This document shows positions 29,353 to 39,291 of a stretch of 55,027 nt of DNA, one piece after another. Within the stretch, counting starts at the first letter, position 1, and each line of letters starts with the position of its first letter. The notes under the pieces were generated by a model. It was not told where the DNA came from and made no database searches. It saw nothing but the letters and a program-made list of their open reading frames with translations. Both the position numbers and the translations under genes were made by a program. Origin of the DNA: Isotricha intestinalis (taxonomy: Eukaryota > Ciliophora > Litostomatea > Vestibuliferida > Isotrichidae); contig JAJJLU010000397.1 in NCBI GenBank assembly GCA_023807065.1, positions 1-55,027 on the forward strand, given 5' to 3'.

Positions 29353-29711
29353 ATAAGTATAATATAAATGGTTCTGAATATAATAATAATTTAATTTATG
29401 ATAATATTATTGAAGACAATTTAGAAAAAGATAATAATAACGGATTAAATAAAAGTAAAAATGAAAATATTAATAATAAATTAACATTTGATGATTTATT
29501 TGATGTAATTAATTCAAACAATAAAAATGAAAATAGTGATATTAAAAATATAAATAATAATGATTATAAAAGTAATCAATATAAAACTGAAAAAGAAAGT
29601 GAAAATAATGAATATGATAGTGAAAAATTATATCAGAATCAAAAAGAAAATAATACTTTTTCTCTGTGTGATGAAGATAAAAATATTTTTATTATAATTA
29701 ATATAAAATAA
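29328..29711 (+). pseudogene. 3' fragment of an N/E-rich gene, cut at the repeat junction
   Basis: In the frame beginning TTC at 29328 there is an open stretch of 127 codons (FVYENDNVNKYNING... to FIIINIK) ending TAA at 29709-29711. It has no ATG of its own and enters the junction mid-codon stream. It is rich in N, D, E, K and Y. It looks like the tail of a gene whose 5' part is missing. A telomere-like site lies 97 bp after its stop. Confidence 0.6.
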
Positions 29712-29807
29712 TATATAAAAATTTCATATATTTTTTATTTTAAAAATTATTAATTATTTAAAATAATTTTTATCTAAAAAAAATATTAATTAATGAGAAA
29801 TAAACAT

Positions 29808-29831
29808 GGGGATTGGGCCCAATACCCAATC
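29808..29831. repeat. Head-to-head telomere-like junction 1
   Basis: GGGGATTGGG (29808-29817) is followed directly by CCCAATACCCAATC (29818-29831). The first half is the G-strand end of a right telomere with unit GGGGATT, and the second is the C-strand start of a left telomere (one C replaced by A). It is one of the very few GC-rich points in the window. Confidence 0.8.
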
Positions 29832-29980
29832 AGAATGAATGAAAAAATTATATTATTTTTATTATTTTTAATAATTTAAAAACTTTTTATATTTATAAAT
29901 ATACTTTTAATAAAAAAATTTATTATAATTCATCAAAAAAAATTATTATAACAATTAATCTATAAAAATATTAATCAACA

Positions 29981-30790
29981 ATGGAAAGAATAAAAGTGTT
30001 TTTATTAGGTGAGCAATTGGTTGGAAAAACTGCAATAATATCTCATTATATTGAAAAAACATTTCCAGAAGATTCTATTCAGATATTCTATCCAGAAAAA
30101 TCAATAAAAGAAATTGAATTAGAAAATAAAATTAAAATTAAAATTGAAATCTGGGATACAATTGGTTTAGAAAGTTATAGAGTCCTAAATAAAATATTTT
30201 TGAGATATGCAAATATTTCTTTATTGGTTTATGATATTACAAATCAAGAATGTTTTGATATCTTAAAAATTAATTATATGAACAAGTAAATCAAGTTAAA
30301 GGAAAAGGAAATTTATTTTTTCTGTTGTTGGAAATAAAAGTGATTTATATGAAGAACAAGTTATTTCAAAAGAAACAGGAGAAGAATATGATAAATGAAT
30401 AAATGCTTTATTTTATGAAATAAGTGCAACTGATCATGAATGTATTGATTATTTATTTAAAGATATATTTTATGTGCTTATTTAAATCCAATAATTTTAG
30501 AAAAAAAACAAGAAGAAAGAAAAAATAAAAAATTAAAAAAGTGTAAAAAAATATATAAAAATGGTGATATTTATGAAGGTGAATTAGATGAAATGAAATA
30601 AGATATGGATATGGAATAATGAAATATAAAAATATATATGGAGGAAATTGATATAATGATAAAAAATATTTTGAAGGAAAAATGAATTTTCATAATGGTG
30701 ATTATTATAATGGATATTGGAAAAATGATTTAAAAGAAGGAAGTGGTATAATGAAATATATAAATGATGATTATTATAATGCATATTGGA
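29981..30790 (+). pseudogene. Decayed Rab-like GTPase fused to MORN repeats (copy 1)
   Basis: An intact start (MERIKVFLLGEQLVGKT, Rab P-loop) runs through WDTIGLESYR (G3) to a frameshift and TAA at 30287-30289. Beyond it the Rab continues in other frames: YEQVNQVKG, VVGNKSDLYEEQ (G4 NKSD) and NALFYEISAT (G5), with TGA inside. MORN-like units follow between about 30540 and 30790 (YEGELDEMK, YGYGIMKY, NGDYYNGYWKNDLKEG), broken by frameshifts and by TGA at 30649-30651, where MORN repeats normally carry tryptophan. The whole is a Rab-MORN fusion in ruins. The intact version presumably exists elsewhere in the genome. Confidence 0.72.
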
Positions 30791-31840
30791 AATAAATCGA
30801 TAAAGAAATTGAATTAAAAATAAAACTAAAATTAAAATTGAAATCTGGGATATAATTGTCAAGAAATTTACAGAGCAACAAATAAAAGATATTATGAAAA
30901 ATACAAAAATGCATCATTAGTTTATGATATTACAAATCAAAAAAGTTTTGATACCTTAAATAAGTTTTATGATTAAATAAATGAAATTAATGGAAATAGA
31001 AATGTATATTTTGCTGTTACTGGAAATAAATGTGATTTATATCAATCAGAAGAAATAGGAGAATATGCAAAATCAATTAATGCTTTATTTTTTTTAAAAT
31101 AACTGCAACTATATAATAATTATGATATTTATGAAAGAATTGGATAAATGATTATTTTATTAAAGGAAAGATTACTTATATAAATAAAAAAATTTATGAA
31201 GGGAATATAAAGCAAAAAAACATGGAGAAGAAATAATGAATTATAAAATTGGAGATATATAAATAGGAATTTGGATAGATGAAAAAAGAAGGAAATGATA
31301 AAATGATATATAATATTGGTAATATATATGAAGGAAATTGGAAAAATGATATGAATGAAGGAAAAGGAATAATGAATTATAATAATGGATAAATAATTCT
31401 TTTATAAGGAAAAATAGTATATAATAATAAAGATATTTATGAAGAAGATATAAAAGATAATTTAAAAAATGGATATGGTAAAATGATGTATGAAAATGGT
31501 GTTATATATAAAGGAAATTGGAATAATAATTTAAAAGAAGGAAAAAGAATATATTATTTTTATTAATAATAATAAAATATTTAATGGAAATTGGGAAAAT
31601 GAGCATTTTATTTATGGAGAAATAAATTATTCAAATTGAGATAAACATAAAGGAAATATATTTGAAAATAAAAGAAATGGATTTGGATTAATGAAATATA
31701 AAATAATGATATATATGAAGAAACTTTTTTAAATGACAAAAAGAAGGAATCGGAAAAATGAGTTATTTTAATAATGAAATATATGATGGGGAATGGAAGA
31801 ATGGTATGAAAAATGGAAATTGAACATAATAATAATAAAA
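30791..31840 (+). pseudogene. Decayed, 5'-truncated Rab plus MORN repeats (copy 2)
   Basis: A second Rab body begins without its P-loop (KEIELK...), with SLVYDITNQKSFDTL, TGNKCDLYQ and KSINALFF in shifting frames. TAA at 30974-30976 replaces the glutamine codon CAA found at the same site of copy 1. At least six MORN-like units follow to about 31830, e.g. IYEGNWKNDMNEGKG, NGVIYKGNWNNNLKEG, FENKRNGFGLMKY and IYDGEWKNGMKNGN, interrupted by several stops and shifts. It ends against the 3' end of the oppositely oriented dynamin-like gene. Confidence 0.7.
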
Positions 31841-31934
31841 TATTAATTTGTGAATTTAAAAATTATAAAAGAGAAGAAGAAGTAATTGTTGAATTTAAAA
31901 AGAATGAAGATTATATAAAAATTAAATTTAAAAT

Positions 31935-34900
31935 TTATTTAAAATTTATTATTTCAAAATATTCATTTTTAATTTTTTCATATTCAAATCTATTTTTTTT
32001 TATTCCATCAAAACTAATATTATTAGCTGTTAAATTCGTTTTTATTATTTTTATTATTTCATCTTTTTTTTCATCAATTTCTGAATTAAATGTAGTGTAA
32101 GTATTTTCAATTAAACTGTTTATTTCTGTTAGATAATCATCAATATTTTTCTCAATTTGACTATTTTCTTTAATTTTATTATTAATGTTAATAATTAAAT
32201 TTCCAATACCTTTAAAAATATTTCCAATAACATTATCTTTATAAATAAATTTTTGAATGTTTTTATAATCTTTATTTAATTTTTTATCATTATATTTTAT
32301 AGTTACTTTTTTAATTTTCATATCTTCTTTTTTTAGATTTAGGATTATTTCATTTAATTTAATAATTTGAGCATTTATTATCTTTGAAAATTCATTTATA
32401 TTGTTTTGAACATCTTTTTCTAATTCATTAAATTTTTCTATTTGATGGTATTTATTTCTGATAAAATCATCTTTTAGAGTTTTGTTTTTGTTGTAAAATT
32501 CATCTTTTTTGTTTTTAATTAATATTTTAGAATCATTATAAATTTCATTTACATTTTTTTCCCAATCAATATTTTTCTTTTCAATTTCATTAAAAATTAG
32601 TTGATTTTTAAATTGATATCCGTATGTTTTTAAATCTATCAACACTAATAAATTATTAAAATTATCAATGAACAAATTAAAATATTTATTAAATTGATTT
32701 TCTGTAAATTCATAAGACTCTTTAAACAATATAAATAAAGATTCAAATAAACTATTTGCATTTGATGCTACTCTTTGATTTTGGATTTTAAAATTATTGT
32801 TTAAATATAAAAAATTGGAATATATATCATTAATAATTTTAGAAAATTTGTTTTTTTCTATTGTTTCATAATTAAAATTAGAATCTATTAATGATTTAAA
32901 TAAATCAAATAGAATTTTATCTTTTAATTCTAAATTATTATCTTTTAAATTCAAACCATTTTCTAATGTATTACCATTATTTTTAATTAATTTTTTATTT
33001 ATTTGAAATTTTAATTTTTTTGAAATATTATTGATTATATTTAGAAATTGTTGATAATTTTTTATCTTTTTTTTTTCTTCAGGATTAATTAAATTTTCAA
33101 TTATATATTTGATAAATTCTTCAAAATTTGTTATATATTTATTGAAAAAATCAATATAAATATGATATAATTTACTTGAAAATTTATTAACATTTAATTC
33201 TTCTTTATTATTTTTATCATTTAGTAAAATATTTTCAAATATTTCTTTTGATTTTCCAACACTTAATTCGAGAGATTTATCTAATTTATGAAGTATAAAT
33301 AAACAAGATCTAAAAGAAAAAGAAAATTTTCTTGTTTTAATTTGATTAATAATACTAGTTAAAATTTTCAAATTTCCCCTTTCTTGAATTAAATCACATT
33401 CATTAATAAAAATGAAACCATCAGAAAATCTCATTAAAGGAGAAAAAATTTTTTCATTATAAAAATTATTCTTAACATCCAATCCTGGAAAATCTATCAA
33501 TTCAAGTTTATTTTCTAATTCTTTTTTTAACTCCTTACAATTTGAGAAATTCAATTCTGAAAATAAATTTAAATGAATTTTTAAAACCACAAAAGCATCT
33601 TCAAATTCAACATCTTCATAATTTAATTCTATTAATTTTTGTTTGATTTGCTCATATCCTTCACATATAGGTTCTTTTTCATCTTTAAAATACCAATATT
33701 CTGGATTTTTCACATTAGTGAATTTTGTTTTAAATAACTGAGGAGGAGAAAATTTATTTTTATTATGCCTTAATATTATTCCTCTGTTTGTGCATCTATT
33801 AATATCAACAGGTAAAATATCTTTTCCGATCATATTATTTAAAAAAGATGACTTTCCTGTTGAATATCCACCTAATAATGGTATTCTTATTTTTCTATTA
33901 TTATATATAAAATATGTCAATGAATCAAAATCTTCTTTTAATGTTTGTAAAGATTGATTATTATTTTTCTCTAGATTAATTAAACAATCTATTATATTTT
34001 TCAAAGGTTCTAATATATTTATATTCCATTCAATATTTTTTAATTTTGATTTTCTATCTACTTCTTTTTTAAAATTGTTTAAAAGCTCATCACAAATTTC
34101 TATATATTTTTTTCTTTCATTTTCATTTTCAAAAATTTTATTTATAGATTCTTTAAAAGTTTTCATTAATTCTAAAACATTATTCCAATTAAAAAATTCT
34201 TCTAAACTCTTTTCCATAGCTTGAAAAATTATATTATAAATTGAATTTAATTCTGGAATAGCTAAGTTTATTTTTATTTTATTATTAAATATATATTTAA
34301 ATTTTTTATATTCTTCTTCATCAAAATCTGCAGTCAAACCTTTACTTGTGATATTTTCTATAATTTCATTATATTCTTTTTCATCATAATATTCATTATA
34401 TTTATCATCTTTTCCTTCCGAATCATTAAAAATTTCTTCTAAATCAAATTGGGTTATTTGAAAATGTTCTTCAAACTTTGTTTTAATATGTTCTAATAAA
34501 CCGAATTCATTGATTTCAATTCCTTCTTTTTGAATATTATCTATTATATGCAAAATATAAGTTTTTAAATTAGAAAAGGCATTTACTTTATTAAATAATT
34601 CATTTGAATTTAATTTTAGAAAAAAATTATTTTCTAAGTCAACATTAAACTCAGATGATAAAAATTTTTTAAATCTATCAAAATGATATTCCTCATCTTT
34701 GGAATTTTTTTTGTCCTCTTCAGGAATACAATCGATTTTATTTAAAATATATATTGAATTTGTTTTGTAAAATTTATTTAATTGTTCAGAATAGTTTTTA
34801 TATATAATTGAAGTATCTATACCTTCATATTTTTCAAGATCAAAGATATAAATTGAAAATAAACATTTATTTACTAATATTGGGACAATTTTTTGCAAAT

Positions 34901-35513
34901 AAAAATCATCTTCTTCATTTAATCCAGGAATATCCAACAATTCAAAATAAGTTGAATATTCTTGATTTTCATTAAATAATGGAATATCTAATTCCAAAAT
35001 ATAAAAATATTTATTTATATCTCTTTTATTTACATCTAATTTTTTTTCATAATTTATTAATTCTTCATTAATTTTCTTTATATTTTCAAATATATCTCCT
35101 TTTATTTCTTCACCTTTTTCAATATAATAATATTTAAAATTGTTGTATTTATAATCCAAATTTTCTTGTTTTATTTTGCATGAATAAAAAGACGGTGATT
35201 TACAATCTTTTTTATTTCTTAAAACACAAATAAATTTAGTTGCAATGTCAGAATCTCTACTTAAATAATAACCCTGTAGAATTGCATTTAAAAAAGTTGA
35301 TTTACCAGAACTAATTTTTCCTATGATGGGAATAGTAAATCTTTCATTTGTTTTATACTTAATAAAATTATTTTCATAAACTGTTTGAAATTGTTTATAT
35401 TTAGATTCATCTTTTTTAAAAATCTCAGATATAAAATATTCATCATTTAAAAGCATTTCACCTATTTTAGTAACATAAGTTTTCCAGACATCAAACTTAT
35501 ATTTAATAGACAT
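31935..35513 (-). CDS. Tandem double-GTPase dynamin-like protein
   Basis: 1192 residues in one intact frame. GTPase 1: GKISSGKST (65-73), DIPGLNEED (near 193), NKID (near 257). GTPase 2: GGYSTGKSS (near 546), DFPGLDVKN (near 672), HKLD (near 741, a weaker G4). Both P-loops have the dynamin-superfamily G-x-x-x-x-GKS/T form followed by 'FLNA/FLNN'. Long helical regions lie between them (about 330-520) and after the second (about 780-1192), with a moderately hydrophobic LIININNKI stretch near 1125. Two complete G domains in one chain recall the bacterial tandem dynamin DynA and related eukaryotic families, rather than classical dynamin; no PH or proline-rich domain is seen. Membrane remodelling is inferred. 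It is the only intact gene in the 9.4-kb inserted segment. Confidence 0.8.
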   Translation of the reverse strand: MSIKYKFDVWKTYVTKIGEMLLNDEYFISEIFKKDESKYKQFQTVYENNFIKYKTNERFTIPIIGKISSGKSTFLNAILQGYYLSRDSDIATKFICVLRNKKDCKSPSFYSCKIKQENLDYKYNNFKYYYIEKGEEIKGDIFENIKKINEELINYEKKLDVNKRDINKYFYILELDIPLFNENQEYSTYFELLDIPGLNEEDDFYLQKIVPILVNKCLFSIYIFDLEKYEGIDTSIIYKNYSEQLNKFYKTNSIYILNKIDCIPEEDKKNSKDEEYHFDRFKKFLSSEFNVDLENNFFLKLNSNELFNKVNAFSNLKTYILHIIDNIQKEGIEINEFGLLEHIKTKFEEHFQITQFDLEEIFNDSEGKDDKYNEYYDEKEYNEIIENITSKGLTADFDEEEYKKFKYIFNNKIKINLAIPELNSIYNIIFQAMEKSLEEFFNWNNVLELMKTFKESINKIFENENERKKYIEICDELLNNFKKEVDRKSKLKNIEWNINILEPLKNIIDCLINLEKNNNQSLQTLKEDFDSLTYFIYNNRKIRIPLLGGYSTGKSSFLNNMIGKDILPVDINRCTNRGIILRHNKNKFSPPQLFKTKFTNVKNPEYWYFKDEKEPICEGYEQIKQKLIELNYEDVEFEDAFVVLKIHLNLFSELNFSNCKELKKELENKLELIDFPGLDVKNNFYNEKIFSPLMRFSDGFIFINECDLIQERGNLKILTSIINQIKTRKFSFSFRSCLFILHKLDKSLELSVGKSKEIFENILLNDKNNKEELNVNKFSSKLYHIYIDFFNKYITNFEEFIKYIIENLINPEEKKKIKNYQQFLNIINNISKKLKFQINKKLIKNNGNTLENGLNLKDNNLELKDKILFDLFKSLIDSNFNYETIEKNKFSKIINDIYSNFLYLNNNFKIQNQRVASNANSLFESLFILFKESYEFTENQFNKYFNLFIDNFNNLLVLIDLKTYGYQFKNQLIFNEIEKKNIDWEKNVNEIYNDSKILIKNKKDEFYNKNKTLKDDFIRNKYHQIEKFNELEKDVQNNINEFSKIINAQIIKLNEIILNLKKEDMKIKKVTIKYNDKKLNKDYKNIQKFIYKDNVIGNIFKGIGNLIININNKIKENSQIEKNIDDYLTEINSLIENTYTTFNSEIDEKKDEIIKIIKTNLTANNISFDGIKKNRFEYEKIKNEYFEIINFK

Positions 35514-35649
35514 GATTATATATTTTTAATATTTTATTTTTTTAAAATAGTTTATTGTAAATAACTATTTTTTAATATTTATATATAATTAAATAATTTA
35601 ATAATACGTTTATTGTATTTTTTAATTAAAAAAATTATTTTAAAAATTT

Positions 35650-35670
35650 GGGATTGGGCCCAATCCCCCC
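35650..35670. repeat. Head-to-head telomere-like junction 2
   Basis: GGGATTGGG (35650-35658) is followed directly by CCCAATCCCCCC (35659-35670), an almost perfect palindrome made of telomere-like units. It lies 137 bp upstream of the dynamin-like start. Confidence 0.8.
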
Positions 35671-35768
35671 ATTTAAAATCTATATTAAAAATTATTAAAA
35701 AAAGTAAAACATAATGAATAATTTAATAAATTAATTAATTAATTTTGTAACTAATTTAATTTAATTTA

Positions 35769-36358
35769 TGGCTGACACAGAAAATGAAAAAAAATCAAAA
35801 TTAAGGAAATGAAAATAATAAAAATGAAAAAACTAATTTAAGTAATGTAGATTTTACTAACAAAAAAATTCGTATTCAAAGTCCAAGATCTAAAAAGTAT
35901 TAGCTGAATTAGGTTTAGAAGAAGATAAATTATATAAATTAACAAAAAAAGAATATATAGCAAATCATCCAGAACTTAAAAACGCTTCAAGTAAAGTAAA
36001 AAATAAACATCATGAACAAAAAAGACAAGATAAAATAGAAGAAGCTAAAAATAGAAGAGATGAAATTATAAAAGAAGAAGAAGAAAAAAATCAAAAAGAC
36101 AATGAAAATACAGAAACAAAAGGAAATAATAAAAAAAAAAAGAATGATAATGAATCAACTGTAATTCAAAAAGAAAAAGAAAAATTAGAATTAATGAAAA
36201 AACACAAATTAGAGAAATAAAAAATATGATTGATGTTGAATATAAAATGGCAGAATTAAGAAAAGTATCAGAAGAAAAAATGAAAAAACAAAGAGAAAAA
36301 GAATTAAAAGCTGAAAAAGAAAGAATAAAAATTGAAAAAGAAAAAGAAGAAAAATAAA
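35769..36358 (+). pseudogene. Decayed K/E-rich gene
   Basis: It starts like a gene (ATGGCTGACACAGAAAATG), but the frame breaks within 40 nt and again near 35,900 and 36,220. Pieced together, the frames read ELGLEEDKLYKLTKKEYIANHPELKNASSKV, then K/E-rich coiled coil to a TAA near 36358. The 'ELGLEEDKLYKLTKKEY' part is compact and was probably conserved; the rest is low complexity. I do not recognise the family. Confidence 0.6.
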
Positions 36359-36361
36359 AAT

Positions 36362-36497
36362 AAATTCAAAAAATAAGCAAATTTTTTATTTTATTTTTTT
36401 AAATTCACATAAAATTTTGAGTATAAATAAAATAAAAAAAAATTCAAAAAATAAGCAAATTTTTTATTTTATTTTTTTAAATTCACATAAAATTTTG
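36362..36497 (+). repeat. 58-bp direct repeat abutting a telomere-like site
   Basis: Copy 1 at 36362-36419 and copy 2 at 36440-36497, identical by eye, 78-bp period. Copy 2 runs straight into the GGGATT units of junction 3, whereas copy 1 is followed by GAGTATAAATAAAATAAAA. Confidence 0.85.
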
Positions 36498-36522
36498 GGA
36501 TTGGGGATTGGGTCCAATCCCC
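36497..36522. repeat. Head-to-head telomere-like junction 3
   Basis: GGGATTGGGGATTGGG (36497-36512), then T, then CCAATCCCC (36514-36522) followed by AAAACC. The left side has two full units of the window-end repeat; the right side is a C-strand unit. Confidence 0.8.
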
Positions 36523-36716
36523 AAAACCTGTTAAAAAATAATATTTAACTTTCATTCTTTTATTTTTCTATAAAATATAAACATAAACATACAATATAAC
36601 CAAAAAAAGAAAATAAAATAATTTTAATAAATAAATATTAACAATGAAATAAATCAAAAATATTTCAAATAAATTTTTTAAATTTCTAAAAAAATAAAAC
36701 ATAAAAAACAATATAA

Positions 36717-38737
36717 ATGAATGTAATATTAGATGAAAGAGAAATTCCACATAGAAATTTAATGGAATTAAATACAAATAATAGAACAAATAACAGTAAT
36801 TTAATAGAACATTTAAATTTAGAAAATTTAAATAAAGAATTATTGAAAAAGCAAATGAAATATGAACAACAAAAACAAACAATAAAATTACTTCAACAAC
36901 AAATTCAATCATATAATAATACAAATGAAATTGATAATTTAAAAGGTTCAATTTATGAAGAAATCTCATCTTTAAATAATCAATAAATTTAAATGAACAA
37001 AATAAATATTTAATGTATGAAAATTATCAATTAAAAAATACAATAATAAATAAAATAAAGTAATAGAAGAATTTGAATAACTTGCAAATTCAAGTGAAAA
37101 ATTTAATAAATTAGAACGTCATAATAATGAATTAATTAAAAAATTGTGTAAATTTCAAAAAGATTTTATTGAAATAGAAAATAAAAAAAAATGAAAAAGA
37201 TGATTCTCATAAAAGATTAAAAGAATATAATAAAGAATTAGTTTCATCAATTTCTGATATTAAAACTCAAATTGATACAATTGAAAATGATTATAATAAT
37301 TGTTTACAAGAAAAAATGAATCAAATTAATTATTTATCAATTCAATTATCAACAATTCAAAATCAAAATGAAGAATTACATAGAAATTTAAATACTATTC
37401 AAAATCAACAAAAAAACTTTGATGAAAATGAAAAAAAAAAATAAAAAAAGACAAAGTAGAAGTTTAAGTAAAAATCCAAATCAAATATCAAATAAAAGTC
37501 AAAGGAAAACTTTAAGTAAAAATCCAAGTCAAGTTCAAAATAAAAGTCAAGGTCAAATTAAAAATGAAAGTAAAATTCAAAGTAAAAGATCTAGTAAAAT
37601 TCCAAGTAAGAAATCAAGTAATATTCCAAGTAATCATCCCAGTATTGTTAATAGTAGAAATCCTAGTTTAATTCCTAGGGGAGTTATTAATCAAATTCAA
37701 AATCCAAATTATCAAATTCCTAAACAGGAAATTAAAAATGATAATATTAATAATAATTTTATTAGAAATGATGATAATAATAATATTAATGATAATATGA
37801 ATAATATGGGTAATCAAAATATGGATAATATTAATAATAAGAATATGGATAATATGAACACTATTAATAAGATGAATAAAATGAATATAGATGATATCAA
37901 TAATTTAAATAATATGAATAAGAATAATTTGGATATTAATGATTTGAATCAAAATATTAATATGAAGAATATGGATATGAATGATTATTAATGATAATGA
38001 TATGAATAATATTAATAAAAATATGAATTTTAATAATAAAAATGATTTGAATAATAATACAAATAATCTTGATGATAATAATATGATTAATAATTTGGAT
38101 AATAATATGAATAATAATATTGTTAGTTTTGCAATTAGTCAAAATAATGAAAATAATAATGAGGAAAATGTTAATAATGTTGAAAATGAAGAAGAAGAAG
38201 ATGAAGAAGAAGAAAATAAAATTAATGAAGAAGAAAAAATTGTTTTAGAAAATAAATTAAATGATTTAGAAAATCAAACAATTGAATTAAGAAATCAAAC
38301 AAAAGAATTTCAATTAAAAAATCAAGAAATTGAAAAGAAAAGTGAAGAAATAGAAAATAAAAATAAAGAATTAGAACAAAAAAATGAAAATTTACAACTT
38401 CAAATATATGTTTTATTAAAAGAAAAAGAAATTTTAATGAAAGAAAAAGCAGAAGATCATAAAGATTTAATGAAAATGAGAGAAATATTTAATAATAAAC
38501 AATTTGATTTAAAAAATATAAGTGAAAGAGATTTTTTAAAAAAACAAAAAGATTTTTGAATTTATTTTAAAACAAAAGAAGATGATTATATAAAAGAAAT
38601 TTCAAATTTACAAAATATAGTTTTAAAAAGAGAAAAAGAAGTTGATTTAATTAAAGAAAAATTACTTAGAATTTTTCATGATTTAAAACTTGAAAATGAA
38701 AAAATGAATAAAGTAATGACTGAATATTTAAATAGAC
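36717..38737 (+). pseudogene. Frameshifted N-rich coiled-coil gene, cut at the right repeat border
   Basis: Coding blocks in changing frames share one coiled-coil, N/Q-rich style: 36717-36986 (MNVILDEREIPHRN...), pieces near 36990-37410 including LANSSEKFNKLERHNNELIKKL (preceded by a TAA), 37419-37991 with a repetitive SLSKNPNQ/SKIPSKKSS tract and MN-rich run, and 37981-38559 coiled coil. After the TGA at 38557-38559 the same frame continues coding-like to 38737. There it fuses in frame, inside an A-run, with the 3' half of the duplicated coiled-coil gene. At least four disruptions make it a pseudogene unless read errors are frequent here. Confidence 0.65.
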
Positions 38738-38739
38738 AA

Positions 38740-39255
38740 AAAATAAAAAATATGACAATTAATGAAAAAGTAAAAGAAGAATATTTAAAAGAAATTATTA
38801 AAGAAAATCAACATTTAAATAAAGATAATAAAGAAATAGTAAAATATAAAATTAATAATATATTAAAAACACAAAATAAACAAATGCAAAATTTAAATAA
38901 ATTAAGTAATTATCATTTAGCAAATTTAGCTGAAAATAATTTAGATTTTCAAAATGATGAAATAAGTAAAATTGTAGATAGAATGATGGAAGAATCAAAA
39001 TTAAAAAAAAATAATGATTTAATATATAACAGATTAAAAGATTTAAATGAAGAAATTCAAAGTGATAAAATTAATAAAATAATTCAACAAGAAGAAGAAT
39101 ATAATAATAATAAAAATGATGATAATGAAATTATTGAAGTTTCTGAAATTAAAGGAATTGAAAAAGAAATATCAAAAAAAGTTGATGAAATTATGGCAAA
39201 AAATTCTAAATTTGTTAAATTAAAAAAAGAAAATGATAATAAAGATTTATATTAA
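38740..39255 (+). pseudogene. 3' half of the duplicated coiled-coil gene (right copy)
   Basis: The last 172 residues are identical to those of the gene at 27139-28296, but the N-terminal 213 residues are replaced by the reading frame of an unrelated pseudogene. A local ATG at 38704 would give a 183-residue product, but this start lies in the foreign part. It is best seen as a truncated duplicate. Confidence 0.75.
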
Positions 39256-39291
39256 TATTTAATATTAATATTTGATATTTAATATTTTTTT

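Noticed and set aside
31813..32100. 95-codon frame at the end of the MORN relic
   Set aside because: Its second half is antisense to the 3' end of the dynamin-like gene and its first half belongs to the decayed tail; no independent support.
30287..38559. Reassigned stop codons (TGA=Trp, TAA=Gln) to rescue the broken genes
   Set aside because: Long intact genes, including the 1192-residue gene in the same segment, use TGG and CAA and end in TAA or TGA. The paralogous Rab copies show one stop facing TCA (Ser) and another facing CAA (Gln), and true frameshifts are present as well, so decay explains it better.
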